Shown: positions 25,659-34,110 of the stretch, piece after piece | Position numbering within the stretch: the first letter of the stretch is position 1 | Layout: each line of letters opens with the position of its first letter | From: CAYTZN01 sp964442495 | Lineage (GTDB): Bacteria; Pseudomonadota; Gammaproteobacteria; Legionellales; Legionellaceae | NCBI GenBank assembly: GCA_964442495.1 | Contig: CAYTZN010000011.1 | Coordinates: 1-64,000 of the forward strand | Reading direction: 5' to 3' | Length of the DNA: 64,000 nucleotides | Notes under the pieces: generated by a model | What the model was told of the DNA's origin: nothing | The model's input: the letters and a program-made list of their open reading frames with translations, nothing else | Databases searched by the model: none | Program-made: the position numbers and the translations under genes

Positions 25659-26986
25659 GCATTAAAAAACCAAATCAGCCTGGACAATCTCGGAGTGGAT
25701 TAGCTGAACTTAAGTCAAGACTTATGTTTGTGGTTATAGGAATATTAGTTTATCGTTTAGGTGCTCATATTCCTGTACCAGGTTTAGATCCTCAAAAGCT
25801 CGCTAACTTTTTCAATGAGCAACAGAATACAATATTTGGTTTGTTTAATATGTTTTCTGGTGGTGCGTTGTCAAGGGTTACAGTTTTTGCAATAGGAATA
25901 ATGCCATATATTTCAGCGTCTATTATGATTCAGTTGTTTACTGTAATCGTTCCGGCACTGGAGCAGCTTAAAAAGGAAGGCGAAGCAGGTCGTAGGAAAA
26001 TAAACCAGTACACTCGCTATTTGACACTTTTGTTGGCTGTTTTCCAGTCTATGGGAATGGCACGATGGTTGGTAGGACAACAAATAGCACTTGAACCTGG
26101 TCTGGTTTTCTATTTTACAGCAGTAGCTACACTTGTAACAGGAACCATGTTTTTGATGTGGTTAGGTGAGCAGATCACAGAAAAGGGCGTTGGTAATGGT
26201 ATTTCGCTAATTATCTTTTCAGGGATTGTGTCTAGTATGCCTAGTGCGTTGGCATCCGTGTTTCAGCAAGTAAAGGAAGGGCAAATGCAAGCCTTAACTT
26301 TATTGCTTGTGGGTATTATTGTTGTTGTTGTAACTGGCTTTGTAGTTTTCATGGAGCGTGGACAGCGTCGTATACGTGTGAACTATGCTCAGCGAACCCA
26401 AGGAAGAAAAGTGTATGCGGCTCAAACAAGCCACTTACCCTTGAAAATTAATATGGCGGGAGTTATTCCCCCGATATTCGCATCAAGCATTATATTGCTA
26501 CCTGCAACCTTGGCTCAATTTTTTGCGCACGGCAAAGGTATGGATTGGCTGGCGGATATTGGTATGGCGCTATCACCAGGGCAGCCTCTTTACCTGATAG
26601 TTTATGCCATAGCTATTTTGTTCTTCGCTTTCTTTTACACGGCATTGGTTTTTAATCCAAAAGATACAGCTGACAACTTAAAAAAATCAGGTGCATATAT
26701 CCCTGGTATTCGGCCTGGTGAGCAAACCTCACGTTACATCGATACGGTGATGACACGTTTAACTTTAGTAGGGGCTTTGTACTTGGTTTTAGTTTGTCTT
26801 CTACCACAGATTTTGATGTATACGTGGCATGTTCCATTTTATTTTGGCGGAACCTCATTGCTGATTATAGTTGTTGTAATTATGGATTTTGTTGCTCAAA
26901 TACAAGCCCATTTAATGACGCAACAATATGATTCACTTATGAAAAAAGCCAATTTCAAAGGCACAAAATTGCCTGGCCTATTATGA
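25655..26986 (+). CDS. secY: SecY, preprotein translocase channel subunit
   Basis: SecY is the ten-helix pore of the Sec translocon. The 443 residues equal E. coli SecY. Conserved loops are seen: YRLGAHIPVPGLD, the cytoplasmic YAQRTQGRKVY, and GIRPGEQTSRYID. The start is GTG overlapping the rplO stop (GTGA), with rplO and secY translation coupled. It is followed by rpmJ. Confidence 0.98.
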   Translation: MSIKKPNQPGQSRSGLAELKSRLMFVVIGILVYRLGAHIPVPGLDPQKLANFFNEQQNTIFGLFNMFSGGALSRVTVFAIGIMPYISASIMIQLFTVIVPALEQLKKEGEAGRRKINQYTRYLTLLLAVFQSMGMARWLVGQQIALEPGLVFYFTAVATLVTGTMFLMWLGEQITEKGVGNGISLIIFSGIVSSMPSALASVFQQVKEGQMQALTLLLVGIIVVVVTGFVVFMERGQRRIRVNYAQRTQGRKVYAAQTSHLPLKINMAGVIPPIFASSIILLPATLAQFFAHGKGMDWLADIGMALSPGQPLYLIVYAIAILFFAFFYTALVFNPKDTADNLKKSGAYIPGIRPGEQTSRYIDTVMTRLTLVGALYLVLVCLLPQILMYTWHVPFYFGGTSLLIIVVVIMDFVAQIQAHLMTQQYDSLMKKANFKGTKLPGLL

Positions 26987-27004
26987 TTATTATCGGAGTT
27001 AGTA

Positions 27005-27118
27005 ATGAAAGTTAGAGCATCAGTAAAGCGAATTTGCCGTAACTGCAAAATTATCAAACGTAGTGGCACTATACGTGTAATTTGTAAAGATGCACGGCAC
27101 AAGCAACGCCAAGGCTAG
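27005..27118 (+). CDS. rpmJ: Ribosomal protein L36
   Basis: A 37-residue 50S protein, beginning MKVRASVKRICRNCK. The zinc ligands C11, C14, C27 and H32 are all present, so this is the zinc-binding form. CGGAG lies 8 nt before the ATG. It sits between secY and rpsM as in E. coli. Confidence 0.96.
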   Translation: MKVRASVKRICRNCKIIKRSGTIRVICKDARHKQRQG

Positions 27119-27156
27119 ACGCGGCGCTTGATTTTAGTTTGGTAAAATAGTATTCT
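27100..27156 (+). promoter_or_regulatory. Hairpin and candidate alpha-operon promoter
   Basis: CAAG (27100-27103) plus CGCC (27107-27110) can pair with GGCG (27123-27126) plus CTTG (27127-27130), followed by ATTTTAGTTT. TTGATT (27128-27133), a 17-nt spacer and TATTCT (27151-27156) form a moderate sigma-70 promoter whose -35 shares bases with the distal hairpin arm. It would drive rpsM onward. Confidence 0.45.
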
Positions 27157-27199
27157 TCTGTCCCTTTCTGGCAGAGCAAAATAACGTTCGGAGAAATTA

Positions 27200-27556
27200 A
27201 TGGCTCGTATCGCAGGTGTTAACATAGCGGACCACAAACATGTTGTGATTGCGCTTACATCGATCTACGGAATTGGTCGACCTACATCTATAAAGCTGTG
27301 TGATCAAATTGATGTGGATCCTGCAACTAAAGTGTCTCAACTGACTGAAGAACAGTTGGAATTATTGAGAACCGAAATTGCAAAAATGACAGTGGAAGGC
27401 GACCTGCGTCGTGTTGTCACAATGAATATTAAGCGCCTAATGGATTTGGGTTGTTACCGTGGTTTAAGGCATCGAAGAGGCCTTCCATTACGTGGACAAC
27501 GTACCAAAACAAATGCCAGAACCCGAAAAGGTCGTCGCAAAGGCTCAAATGGTTGA
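27200..27556 (+). CDS. rpsM: Ribosomal protein S13
   Basis: S13 is a 30S head protein that forms intersubunit bridges and contacts P-site tRNA. MARIAGVNIADHKHVVIALT and the C-terminal RGLPLRGQRTKTNARTRKG are diagnostic; 118 residues as in E. coli. CGGAGAAA precedes the ATG. Confidence 0.98.
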   Translation: MARIAGVNIADHKHVVIALTSIYGIGRPTSIKLCDQIDVDPATKVSQLTEEQLELLRTEIAKMTVEGDLRRVVTMNIKRLMDLGCYRGLRHRRGLPLRGQRTKTNARTRKGRRKGSNG

Positions 27557-27577
27557 TTTTTCATGTAGGAAATTAAG

Positions 27578-27976
27578 ATGGCTATAAGCAAGGCAAAGCA
27601 ACAAAAAGTCCGAAAAAAAATTAAGCGTGTTGTTTCTGATGGAATAGTACATGTCCATGCTTCTTTTAATAACACGATTGTTACTTTTACTGACCGTCAA
27701 GGTAATGCATTATGTTGGGCAACGTCTGGTGGTTCAGGCTTTAGGGGGTCTCGTAAAAGTACTCCTTATGCTGCACAGATTGCAACTGAACGAGCATCAG
27801 CTACGGCTAAAGAATATGGCATGAAGTCTGTTGCTGTGTTTATTCATGGTCCTGGACCAGGTCGCGAATCAACTATTCGTGAGTTGATATCGCAGGATTT
27901 CAAGATTGTAGAAATAACCGATGTAACTGGCATACCGCATAATGGGTGTAAGCCGCCTAAAAAACGTCGTGTATAA
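27578..27976 (+). CDS. rpsK: Ribosomal protein S11
   Basis: S11 lies on the 30S platform near mRNA and the E site. VHVHASFNNTIVTFTDRQGN and the C-terminal DVTGIPHNGCKPPKKRRV are diagnostic; 132 residues. TAGGAAATT precedes the ATG. Confidence 0.98.
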   Translation: MAISKAKQQKVRKKIKRVVSDGIVHVHASFNNTIVTFTDRQGNALCWATSGGSGFRGSRKSTPYAAQIATERASATAKEYGMKSVAVFIHGPGPGRESTIRELISQDFKIVEITDVTGIPHNGCKPPKKRRV

Positions 27977-27992
27977 GATTCAGGAGTGAGGA

Positions 27993-28613
27993 ATGGCTAG
28001 ATATCTAGGTCCAAAGTGTAAATTATCTCGCAGAGAAGGCACTGATCTATTATTAAAAAGTGGTGTGCGTGACCATAAGTCTAAATGCAAATCAGAAAAA
28101 CAACCTGGACAGCATGGTGACAAGCGACCTCGTTTGAGTGACTATGGTGTTCAGCTCCGCGAAAAACAAAAAATTCGTCGTTTGTATGGTGTTTTGGAAA
28201 AACAATTCCGTAACTACTATAAAATGGCAGCAAAACAAAAGGGTTCTACAGGTGAAAACCTGATGGGTCTTTTAGAGCGACGCTTAGATAATGTTGTTTA
28301 TCGCATGGGCTTTGCAAGTACTCGCGCAGAAGCTCGTCAACTTGTAGCACATAAAGCGATCCTTGTTAATGATAAACTGGTTAATATCGCTTCTTTCTTG
28401 GTTAAATCCGGAGATGTGATATCTGTTCGCCAGAAAGCTAAAAGCCAAGGTAGAGTGCAAGCTGCAGTTGCTCTGTCTGAGCAGCGTGCATCCTGTGATT
28501 GGTTGACTGTGGATATGGGTACATTCAAGGGGACATTTACTGCATTACCAACCTTGAGTGATTTATCTGCTGATTTTAACGTTAACTTGGTGGTAGAACT
28601 TTACTCTAAGTAA
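27993..28613 (+). CDS. rpsD: Ribosomal protein S4
   Basis: S4 nucleates 30S assembly and, in E. coli, represses the alpha operon. MARYLGPKCKLSRREGTDLL and the S4 domain with RRLDNVVYRMGFASTRAEAR identify it; 206 residues. It has no four-cysteine zinc site. The gene order rpsM-rpsK-rpsD-rpoA-rplQ is the standard alpha operon. Confidence 0.98.
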   Translation: MARYLGPKCKLSRREGTDLLLKSGVRDHKSKCKSEKQPGQHGDKRPRLSDYGVQLREKQKIRRLYGVLEKQFRNYYKMAAKQKGSTGENLMGLLERRLDNVVYRMGFASTRAEARQLVAHKAILVNDKLVNIASFLVKSGDVISVRQKAKSQGRVQAAVALSEQRASCDWLTVDMGTFKGTFTALPTLSDLSADFNVNLVVELYSK

Positions 28614-28631
28614 GATCGGAGACATAGCCGA

Positions 28632-29621
28632 ATGACTGATATTAATGAAATGCTAACGCCAAAAGTTCTGAAAGTACACTCGGAATCTAAGAATCATTCA
28701 CGAGTTGTTTTAGAGCCATTGGAAAGAGGTTTTGGCCATACACTCGGCAATGCCTTAAGACGTATTTTAATGTCTTCCATGCCTGGTAGTGCTATCACTG
28801 AAGTGTCTATTGATGGTGTCTTGCATGAATACAGTACAATAGAAGGTGTGCAAGAAGATGTGGTTAACATTCTTCTGAATCTGAAGGACGTTGCAATTCG
28901 AATGTCAGTAGGCGATGAAGCTCTTCTTACATTGACCAAGCAAGGTCCTTGCCAAATTACTGCAGCTGATATTCAAGTTACTCATGGCGTTGAAATTTTA
29001 AACCCTGAATTAATTATTGCTAATTTGAATGAAAACGGCAAAATCAACATGACGTTGAAAGTTGAAAAAGGCATTGGTTTTCATTCAACAGATACCTTCG
29101 TTCGTTTGCTCGATGATGAAGTTCAACAAAAATCAGTTGGGAAGTTGAAAATTGACAACACGTTTTCTCCAGTAAAAAAAGTTGCTTACTTTGTAGATAA
29201 CGCTCGTGTTGAAAACCGTACTGATTTGGATAAATTAACCATTGATTTACAAACAAATGGAACAATTGATCCTGAAGAAGCTATTCGAATTTCTGCAAGT
29301 ATATTGCAACGTCAATTGCATGCATTTGTTGATATGAAATTTGAAGAGTCTCGCTCTGATAATAAAGAACGAAATGACTATGATCCTGTATTATTAAGAC
29401 CTGTCGATGACCTAGAGCTTACAGTTCGCTCGGCAAATTGCTTAAAAGCTGAAAATATATATTACATTGGTGATTTGGTTCAAAAATCAGAAAATGAATT
29501 ATTAAAAACCCCCAATCTGGGTAAGAAGTCCCTGACAGAGATCAAAGATGTATTAGCATCGCGTTCATTGTCTTTGGGAATGAAACTTGAGAATTGGCCG
29601 CCTGAAAATTTAGGTGAGTAA
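28632..29621 (+). CDS. rpoA: RNA polymerase alpha subunit
   Basis: Alpha dimers scaffold RNA polymerase assembly through the N-terminal domain; the C-terminal domain contacts UP elements and activators. RGFGHTLGNALRRILMSSMP is the dimerisation motif, and the C-terminal domain begins near VDDLELTVRSANCLKAENI, which includes the DNA-binding Arg. The 329 residues equal E. coli. Confidence 0.98.
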   Translation: MTDINEMLTPKVLKVHSESKNHSRVVLEPLERGFGHTLGNALRRILMSSMPGSAITEVSIDGVLHEYSTIEGVQEDVVNILLNLKDVAIRMSVGDEALLTLTKQGPCQITAADIQVTHGVEILNPELIIANLNENGKINMTLKVEKGIGFHSTDTFVRLLDDEVQQKSVGKLKIDNTFSPVKKVAYFVDNARVENRTDLDKLTIDLQTNGTIDPEEAIRISASILQRQLHAFVDMKFEESRSDNKERNDYDPVLLRPVDDLELTVRSANCLKAENIYYIGDLVQKSENELLKTPNLGKKSLTEIKDVLASRSLSLGMKLENWPPENLGE

Positions 29622-29661
29622 TTTTATATAGCTTATTATAAAGCTGTTAGGAGTCTTAGTC

Positions 29662-30048
29662 ATGCGACACCGTAATTCTGGCCGTAGTTTTAGCCGAACA
29701 AGCAGTCACCGTAAAGCCATGTTTTCTAACATGTGCACCTCGTTGATTGAACATGAACTTATTAAAACAACGTTAGCAAAAGCAAAAGAATTGCGCCGCT
29801 ATGTTGAGCCATTGATAACTGTTGGTAAAACGGATTCAGTAGCTTCACGACGTTATGTATTTGATACATTGCGATCTAAAAGTGCTGTTGGAAAGTTATT
29901 TACTACTTTAGGCCCACGTTATATTGAGCGTCCAGGCGGTTATGTACGTGTATTAAAGTGTGGTTATAGAGCGGGTGATAATGCTCCTATGGCTATTGTT
30001 GAGCTGGTTGATAGGCCAGAAGCCAACCATGACGTTTCAGAAGATTAA
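29662..30048 (+). CDS. rplQ: Ribosomal protein L17
   Basis: L17 is a 50S protein near the tunnel exit. MRHRNSGRSFSRTSSHRKAM and LIEHELIKTTLAKAKELRR are diagnostic; 128 residues as in E. coli. TTAGGAGT precedes the ATG. It is the last gene of the block and is followed by a strong terminator. Confidence 0.98.
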   Translation: MRHRNSGRSFSRTSSHRKAMFSNMCTSLIEHELIKTTLAKAKELRRYVEPLITVGKTDSVASRRYVFDTLRSKSAVGKLFTTLGPRYIERPGGYVRVLKCGYRAGDNAPMAIVELVDRPEANHDVSED

Positions 30049-30062
30049 TCTTTGCTGCAAAT

Positions 30063-30090
30063 AAAAAACCAGGGTATCCTGGTTTTTTTA
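30063..30090 (+). terminator. Intrinsic terminator after rplQ
   Basis: AACCAGG and CCTGGTT pair around a GTAT loop, with an A-run before and TTTTTTT after, giving a classic intrinsic terminator at the end of the alpha operon. Confidence 0.88.
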
Positions 30091-30113
30091 TATTTAATAT
30101 TTTTGTATTTTAG

Positions 30114-30880
30114 GGCTTGTTTACAATTCAAATTGGTAACCACATAAACCCGCAGGCCAATGCCACCATAGACGCATAATTTTTTTTCAATTTATTGTAC
30201 CTTGCCGCTATGGTGCAAAAATATTTGAGCCTTGCAAATTTTTTTTCCACTAGATGTCGGTATTTGTATAAACTCCAGTCCATATCATCATTGCCTATTG
30301 TTGAGTTATATTTTCTTGGGATTATAGGATTTAATAATTTCTGCTTGATTATTTCGCGTAATTCCTCTTTATCATATCCTTTATCAGCAATCGTACAATC
30401 TGCAGGTGGTGGTTGCACAATGAATTCTGGTGCAACTTTGCAATCGTGTACTTCTCCTCTCGTGGGGATAAAATCAAGCGGTAAGCCATGTGCATTAGCG
30501 GACACATATATTTTTGCCATATTTCCAGCTACCGATTTCCCAATTGCCTCATCATCTGCACTAGCAGCATCAGTGTTATGTCGATGGGCTTTGACAATAA
30601 ACTCTTACTCAAAATCCGGGTTCTGAGCTAGGGCTTTAAAAATGTTCATTAATTTATTTTTAGAAGAGCAACGGTTAAATTGTTAATAAATCGAAATCCA
30701 TACGCCAAAGAGTGATGGTAGGTCACGCCAAGGCAGTTTTGTGTGTATACGGTATAAAATTTCTTCCACTGTTTTTCGTAAATTAGGCTTGTCATTAATT
30801 CCGTGTTTGCGCATGATACTTCGTAGCTTTGACCAGTGTTTATCTTTGAGTATAGGTCTTAGGATTGTAAGCTGGCCTTA
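30114..30880 (-). mobile_element. Decayed IS5-family insertion sequence
   Basis: This stretch holds nearly all of an IS5-type transposase on the minus strand, with two in-frame TAA codons. The transposase-3' side begins GGGCTTGTTTACAATTC, which looks like a terminal repeat, but no inverted copy is found near 30880, so the other end is probably deleted. It lies directly after the rplQ terminator and before an antibiotic-kinase-like gene. The boundaries are approximate. Confidence 0.75.
30128..30877 (-). pseudogene. IS5-family DDE transposase, disrupted
   Basis: Reading one frame leftward from 30877 gives QLTILRPILKDKHWSKLR, then WRDLPSLFGVWISIY, a TAA at 30683-30685, FKALAQNPDFE, a second TAA at 30605-30607, then FIVKAHRHNTDAASADDEAI and an intact C-terminal half of 130 residues from 30520. 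The second catalytic Asp lies in ADKGYD and the Glu in YRHLVEKKFARLKYF. The region of the first Asp, just after the second stop, seems shortened compared with relatives, and no start codon remains. The frame is otherwise kept, so decay looks fairly recent. Confidence 0.8.
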
Positions 30881-30908
30881 TATAGCGACGGCAGGCAGAT
30901 ATCCTCCG

Positions 30909-31724
30909 TTATTTGCTATGCTTGTCAATCATTGCTGAGGCAATGCTCATGATCATCATAGCTAACTCAGGATTTCCGTGATCTTCAAGATGCCACGCAG
31001 CGGACAAGGCTGCATAAGATAAAACCCATTTAAGTAAACGACGTTTATTTAATCCGCTGGCTTTCGTCACGATATCAATTTGTTGCTCTAAACGTCCAGG
31101 TTTTGTTGCTATATCTAAGTTGGGGTTACAGAATATATTAGCAAAATCGTAACCTCGTTCACCGACCAAGCTTTTGGGGTCGATCGCGAGCCACCCACGC
31201 ACACCAAAATCGAGTACATTGCCATGATGAATATCACCATGTAGAACAACGACCTCTTGCGGGTTATTTAATAATTCGTCAGCTATTTTCATGGCGTTAT
31301 AAAAGACGCCCTCATACTTTTGTGAGGCCTTGTACAGAGCACTAAACCAGTCAGATAATGGTGTTAGTGTACTAGGTATACTGGCTTTATTGGTTTGGGC
31401 ATGAAGATGACTTATAACTTTACAGATAATGCGTGTTGCTTCATCATCTTGATGATGTGTTGCCATCTTTATGAGCGAGTATTCTCCCGTAGCACGCTCC
31501 ATAAGTAACGCATTACTATCATGAGCGTGTATTTGAGCACTTCCTTGGCCATCCCACCAAACCATTAATTTTCTGCTTGCTTGCTCTTCAGTTGCCCTGA
31601 CAATTTTTAACATGGCAGGCATGTTTTTATATCGAACGGGCAGCAGTTTGCTGGTGAGTGTCGTTATGGCGTCTCCATCTATTACTAAATTCCATTTTTT
31701 AATATATATATCAAATGTATTCAT
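30909..31724 (-). CDS. Aminoglycoside/hydroxyurea-type phosphotransferase (APH(6)-like kinase)
   Basis: This 271-residue protein resembles the streptomycin 6-kinase/hydroxyurea-resistance group. The kinase core is visible: VVLHGDIHHGNVLDF (catalytic Asp and Asn) followed by WLAIDPKSLVGERGYDFANI (metal-binding Asp). MVWWDGQGSAQIHAHD in the N-terminal half is also group-like. AGGT lies about 8 nt before the ATG. The substrate is unknown: members may act on streptomycin or on cellular small molecules. It sits beside a decayed IS, which could indicate acquisition, but no resistance should be assumed. Confidence 0.82.
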   Translation of the reverse strand: MNTFDIYIKKWNLVIDGDAITTLTSKLLPVRYKNMPAMLKIVRATEEQASRKLMVWWDGQGSAQIHAHDSNALLMERATGEYSLIKMATHHQDDEATRIICKVISHLHAQTNKASIPSTLTPLSDWFSALYKASQKYEGVFYNAMKIADELLNNPQEVVVLHGDIHHGNVLDFGVRGWLAIDPKSLVGERGYDFANIFCNPNLDIATKPGRLEQQIDIVTKASGLNKRRLLKWVLSYAALSAAWHLEDHGNPELAMMIMSIASAMIDKHSK

Positions 31725-31761
31725 AACGGTGACCTGGATTGATACTTTTTAACACATATGA

Positions 31762-32325
31762 TTATTGTTTATAGCAAATACAATTCATGGTGTGATCGTT
31801 AACCATTCCCGTAGCTTGCATAAAGGCATAACAAATTGTGCTTCCTATAAATTTAAAACCTCGCTTTTTCAAGTCTTTTGCCATTGCGTCTGAAATGGCA
31901 GTTGTTGTTGGAACCTCTGCGGATTTTGCCCGGTGGTTGTGTATAGGGCATCCATTAACAAAGCTCCAAATATAATTTGAAAAATCCCCTGGATTTGCTC
32001 TTATCTTCAAGAAAGCATGCGCGTTGACTATAACGGCTTCAATTTTTAAACGGTGGCGAATGATTCCTTCAGCGTTCATCAAGCTCGCTATTTTATTTTG
32101 ATCATAGCGTGCGATTACTTCCGCATCAAAATTATCAAAACAAGCGCGAAAATTGTCCCTTTTTTTTAAAATGGTAAGCCAGTTTAATCCTGCTTGCATT
32201 CCTTCTAAAATTAAAAACTCAAATAATAATCGCTCATCATAAACAGGAACTCCCCATTCGTGATCATGGTAGCGAATATAAAGAGGGTTATCGTTTACCC
32301 ATGCACAACGATCTTCAATTGTCAT
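31762..32325 (-). CDS. tag: DNA-3-methyladenine glycosylase I
   Basis: Tag removes 3-methyladenine from alkylated DNA by base excision. The 187 residues match the family. The zinc snap ligands of E. coli Tag are conserved as C7, H20, H178 and C182. RCAWVNDNPLYIRYHDHEWG and LEGMQAGLNW, with catalytic-pocket E41 and W49, are clear. It stands alone, 20 nt downstream of the hydrolase gene in the same direction, so the two may be cotranscribed. Confidence 0.95.
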   Translation of the reverse strand: MTIEDRCAWVNDNPLYIRYHDHEWGVPVYDERLLFEFLILEGMQAGLNWLTILKKRDNFRACFDNFDAEVIARYDQNKIASLMNAEGIIRHRLKIEAVIVNAHAFLKIRANPGDFSNYIWSFVNGCPIHNHRAKSAEVPTTTAISDAMAKDLKKRGFKFIGSTICYAFMQATGMVNDHTMNCICYKQ

Positions 32326-32345
32326 TATAACCTCATGATATAAAT

Positions 32346-33152
32346 TTAATAATTAACAGGTTGCAATCGATTTAGAAAAGTTTGAACGACAGCAGAAAAT
32401 CGCTCAGGTTGATCAAATGGAACCGCATGTCCCGCGTTTGTTATCTGTACTGTTTCTAAGTGTTGATTGATTTCAGAGAGACTTGCCGCTGTTTCAGCTG
32501 TCACCACCGAACCAACGTCTCCAATGATGAGAAGGCTTGGAATGTCGAGGGTATTCATGAGCTGGGTATAGTCAGGATTTGGTGGTCTCAAAATGTCGAA
32601 GGCATGAATGCTCGTTTGAAATCTTGCTTGTGCAAATAATTCAATCATCTCTTGTGGTCGGTTATCTCGAGCTCGACGTTCAGCTAAATATCTCTCTTTT
32701 GGTTGATTGAGAATTTGACGATGAATATCAATGATATCACTTTTGTAAACGTCATATTGACGTTCAGGGGTTAAAAACGTTGGATCTGCTAAAATAAGCG
32801 CTCTCAGTTGTTTTCGGAGCTGACTGGCAACCACTGCAGCGGTCATGCCTCCCATAGAATGCCCAATAATTATTGGCGATTCGAGTCCAAGCGTTTCGAT
32901 AAGGCATAACACATCAGTAGCGAGATGATTATAACTGTAGCCATGCTCAAGCGCGCTGGAATATCCATGGCCCCGAGCATCTGGCATAACAACGTCATAA
33001 TCTCTTTCCAGTGAGCGCGCTAAAGGCGTCCAGCACGCTCCATTTAGCATTAACCCATGCAGTAGAACAATGGGAGGCTTGTTGCCGCCAGTTCGAATGT
33101 AATGGACGTCAATGCCATTTGCCTTACATGTTCGCATTATCCAGCTAGCCAT
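32346..33152 (-). CDS. Alpha/beta-hydrolase fold protein
   Basis: A soluble 268-residue alpha/beta hydrolase. The oxyanion HG motif (VLLHGLMLNG), nucleophile S99 in GHSMGG, acid D212 in IIGDVGS and catalytic H242 in NAGHAVPF make a complete triad. There is no signal peptide. I prefer the ATG at 33152 to the TTG at 33167. The substrate cannot be named; esterase, lactonase or C-C hydrolase are all possible. Confidence 0.88.
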   Translation of the reverse strand: MASWIMRTCKANGIDVHYIRTGGNKPPIVLLHGLMLNGACWTPLARSLERDYDVVMPDARGHGYSSALEHGYSYNHLATDVLCLIETLGLESPIIIGHSMGGMTAAVVASQLRKQLRALILADPTFLTPERQYDVYKSDIIDIHRQILNQPKERYLAERRARDNRPQEMIELFAQARFQTSIHAFDILRPPNPDYTQLMNTLDIPSLLIIGDVGSVVTAETAASLSEINQHLETVQITNAGHAVPFDQPERFSAVVQTFLNRLQPVNY

Positions 33153-33371
33153 ATTATTCTCTATCAATAAAAAAATTTTTTATGGGAGTGTATTTTGAAA
33201 AAAATCACCCGAACGTTGATATGTTTTTTATAATTTGTAAGCGCTCGATTAACCTGATGTGTAAGTACTCTTTTAATAAAGACTTACTGGATTATACCAA
33301 TTTTAAATAATCAGTATGAAAAAACTAGCGATTTTAGTAACGAAAGGAATTTGAAGAGGGGGCTTTTATAG

Positions 33372-33695
33372 TTGCTAAATAAATATTCACATAATCAGCA
33401 TCCTTGCTTTTTTGTGTTTTTTTGTGCTTTTTTAGCAATGTTACATGCAGAGCTTATGAATATCTGCAAAGACATCGTTTTGATTTATTAGCATGCCAAT
33501 CCAGCAGCACCAGAAGAGGGCGGTGGTGGAGGGTTGTCTGCGTTCCGTTTACTATTTGCTTCAGCAGTACAAGAGGGGAAAAAGCTCTTACGTCTTGGCG
33601 ATGGACTTGGGCGTGTTGCAATTGGAATTGTGGGTTTTGTATCGATATATGGACATGGTTCGGATATTTTCTGTGTCATATTAAAGCTCAATTGA
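33372..33695 (+). pseudogene. Small secreted-like ORF interrupted by one TAG
   Basis: One frame reads through 108 codons with a single internal TAG at 33489-33491. Before it lies a hydrophobic signal-like segment (CFFVFFCAFLAMLHAE); after it HANPAAPEEGGGGGLSAFR continues to a TGA, with a composition that looks coded (LLRLGDGLGRVAIGIVGFVS). The only starts are TTG 33372 or ATG 33438, and no good ribosome site fits. I do not recognise the family. The TAG may be a nonsense mutation; coding by chance is not excluded. Confidence 0.4.
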
Positions 33696-33877
33696 TTAAC
33701 TTGGGGTAAGAATTATTTAATATAAGCCTTAAGGAAATATTAAGAGATCAAAAATTATTTGTTAGTAGCCGTCCACCATGCTTCAAATCGAAAGGGGTGA
33801 GTGTGGTAAACGGTTATTCGAGGAAGAGGAAGATCATTTGATGTAAAATTGGGGGTGTTTATTACACTAGTCTAAAC

Positions 33878-33904
33878 GACGTTGACGACGTTGACGACGT
33901 TGGC
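33878..33904 (+). repeat. Three tandem 9-bp repeats (GACGTTGAC)
   Basis: GACGTTGAC at 33878-33886 and 33887-33895, followed by a diverged third unit (GACGTTGGC, 33896-33904). The 9-bp period keeps codon phase, so it may be the remains of a repetitive coding region. Confidence 0.7.
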
Positions 33905-34110
33905 CAAGGCAAGGTATCTGAACAATTTAGGTGTGAGGACGCAGAATCCGTGGTTTGAAGCAATGAGGCTACTTCGTTTGTATGAAAGGTCAATGTCTTA
34001 AATGGATAGCTAAAAGTAACGTATGGGATATCGCGTACAACAAGGCGAGAGGACTGGGACCATAAAGGTTCCAGCCACTCGATTTTTTACAAAGCAGGCT
34101 GAGGTGACCT

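Larger units (their letters stand above)
33168..34110. other. Long intergenic region with gene debris
   Basis: About 940 nt with no intact gene. It contains a broken small secreted-protein-like ORF (33372-33695), three 9-bp tandem repeats (33878-33904), and a plus-strand fragment ending at about 34000 that reads RYLNNLGVRTQNPWFEAMRL with a stop just before the repeat. I do not recognise these fragments. The neighbourhood (decayed IS on the other side of three genes) fits a scar of past insertion and deletion. Confidence 0.6.

Noticed and set aside
30195..30626. Plus-strand ORF over the IS remnant
   Set aside because: It is antisense to a clear transposase frame with DDE motifs.
33488..33691. 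Pro-rich minus-strand ORF
   Set aside because: Its PPPPP tract mirrors the GGGGG of the plus-strand frame, which has the more protein-like sequence.
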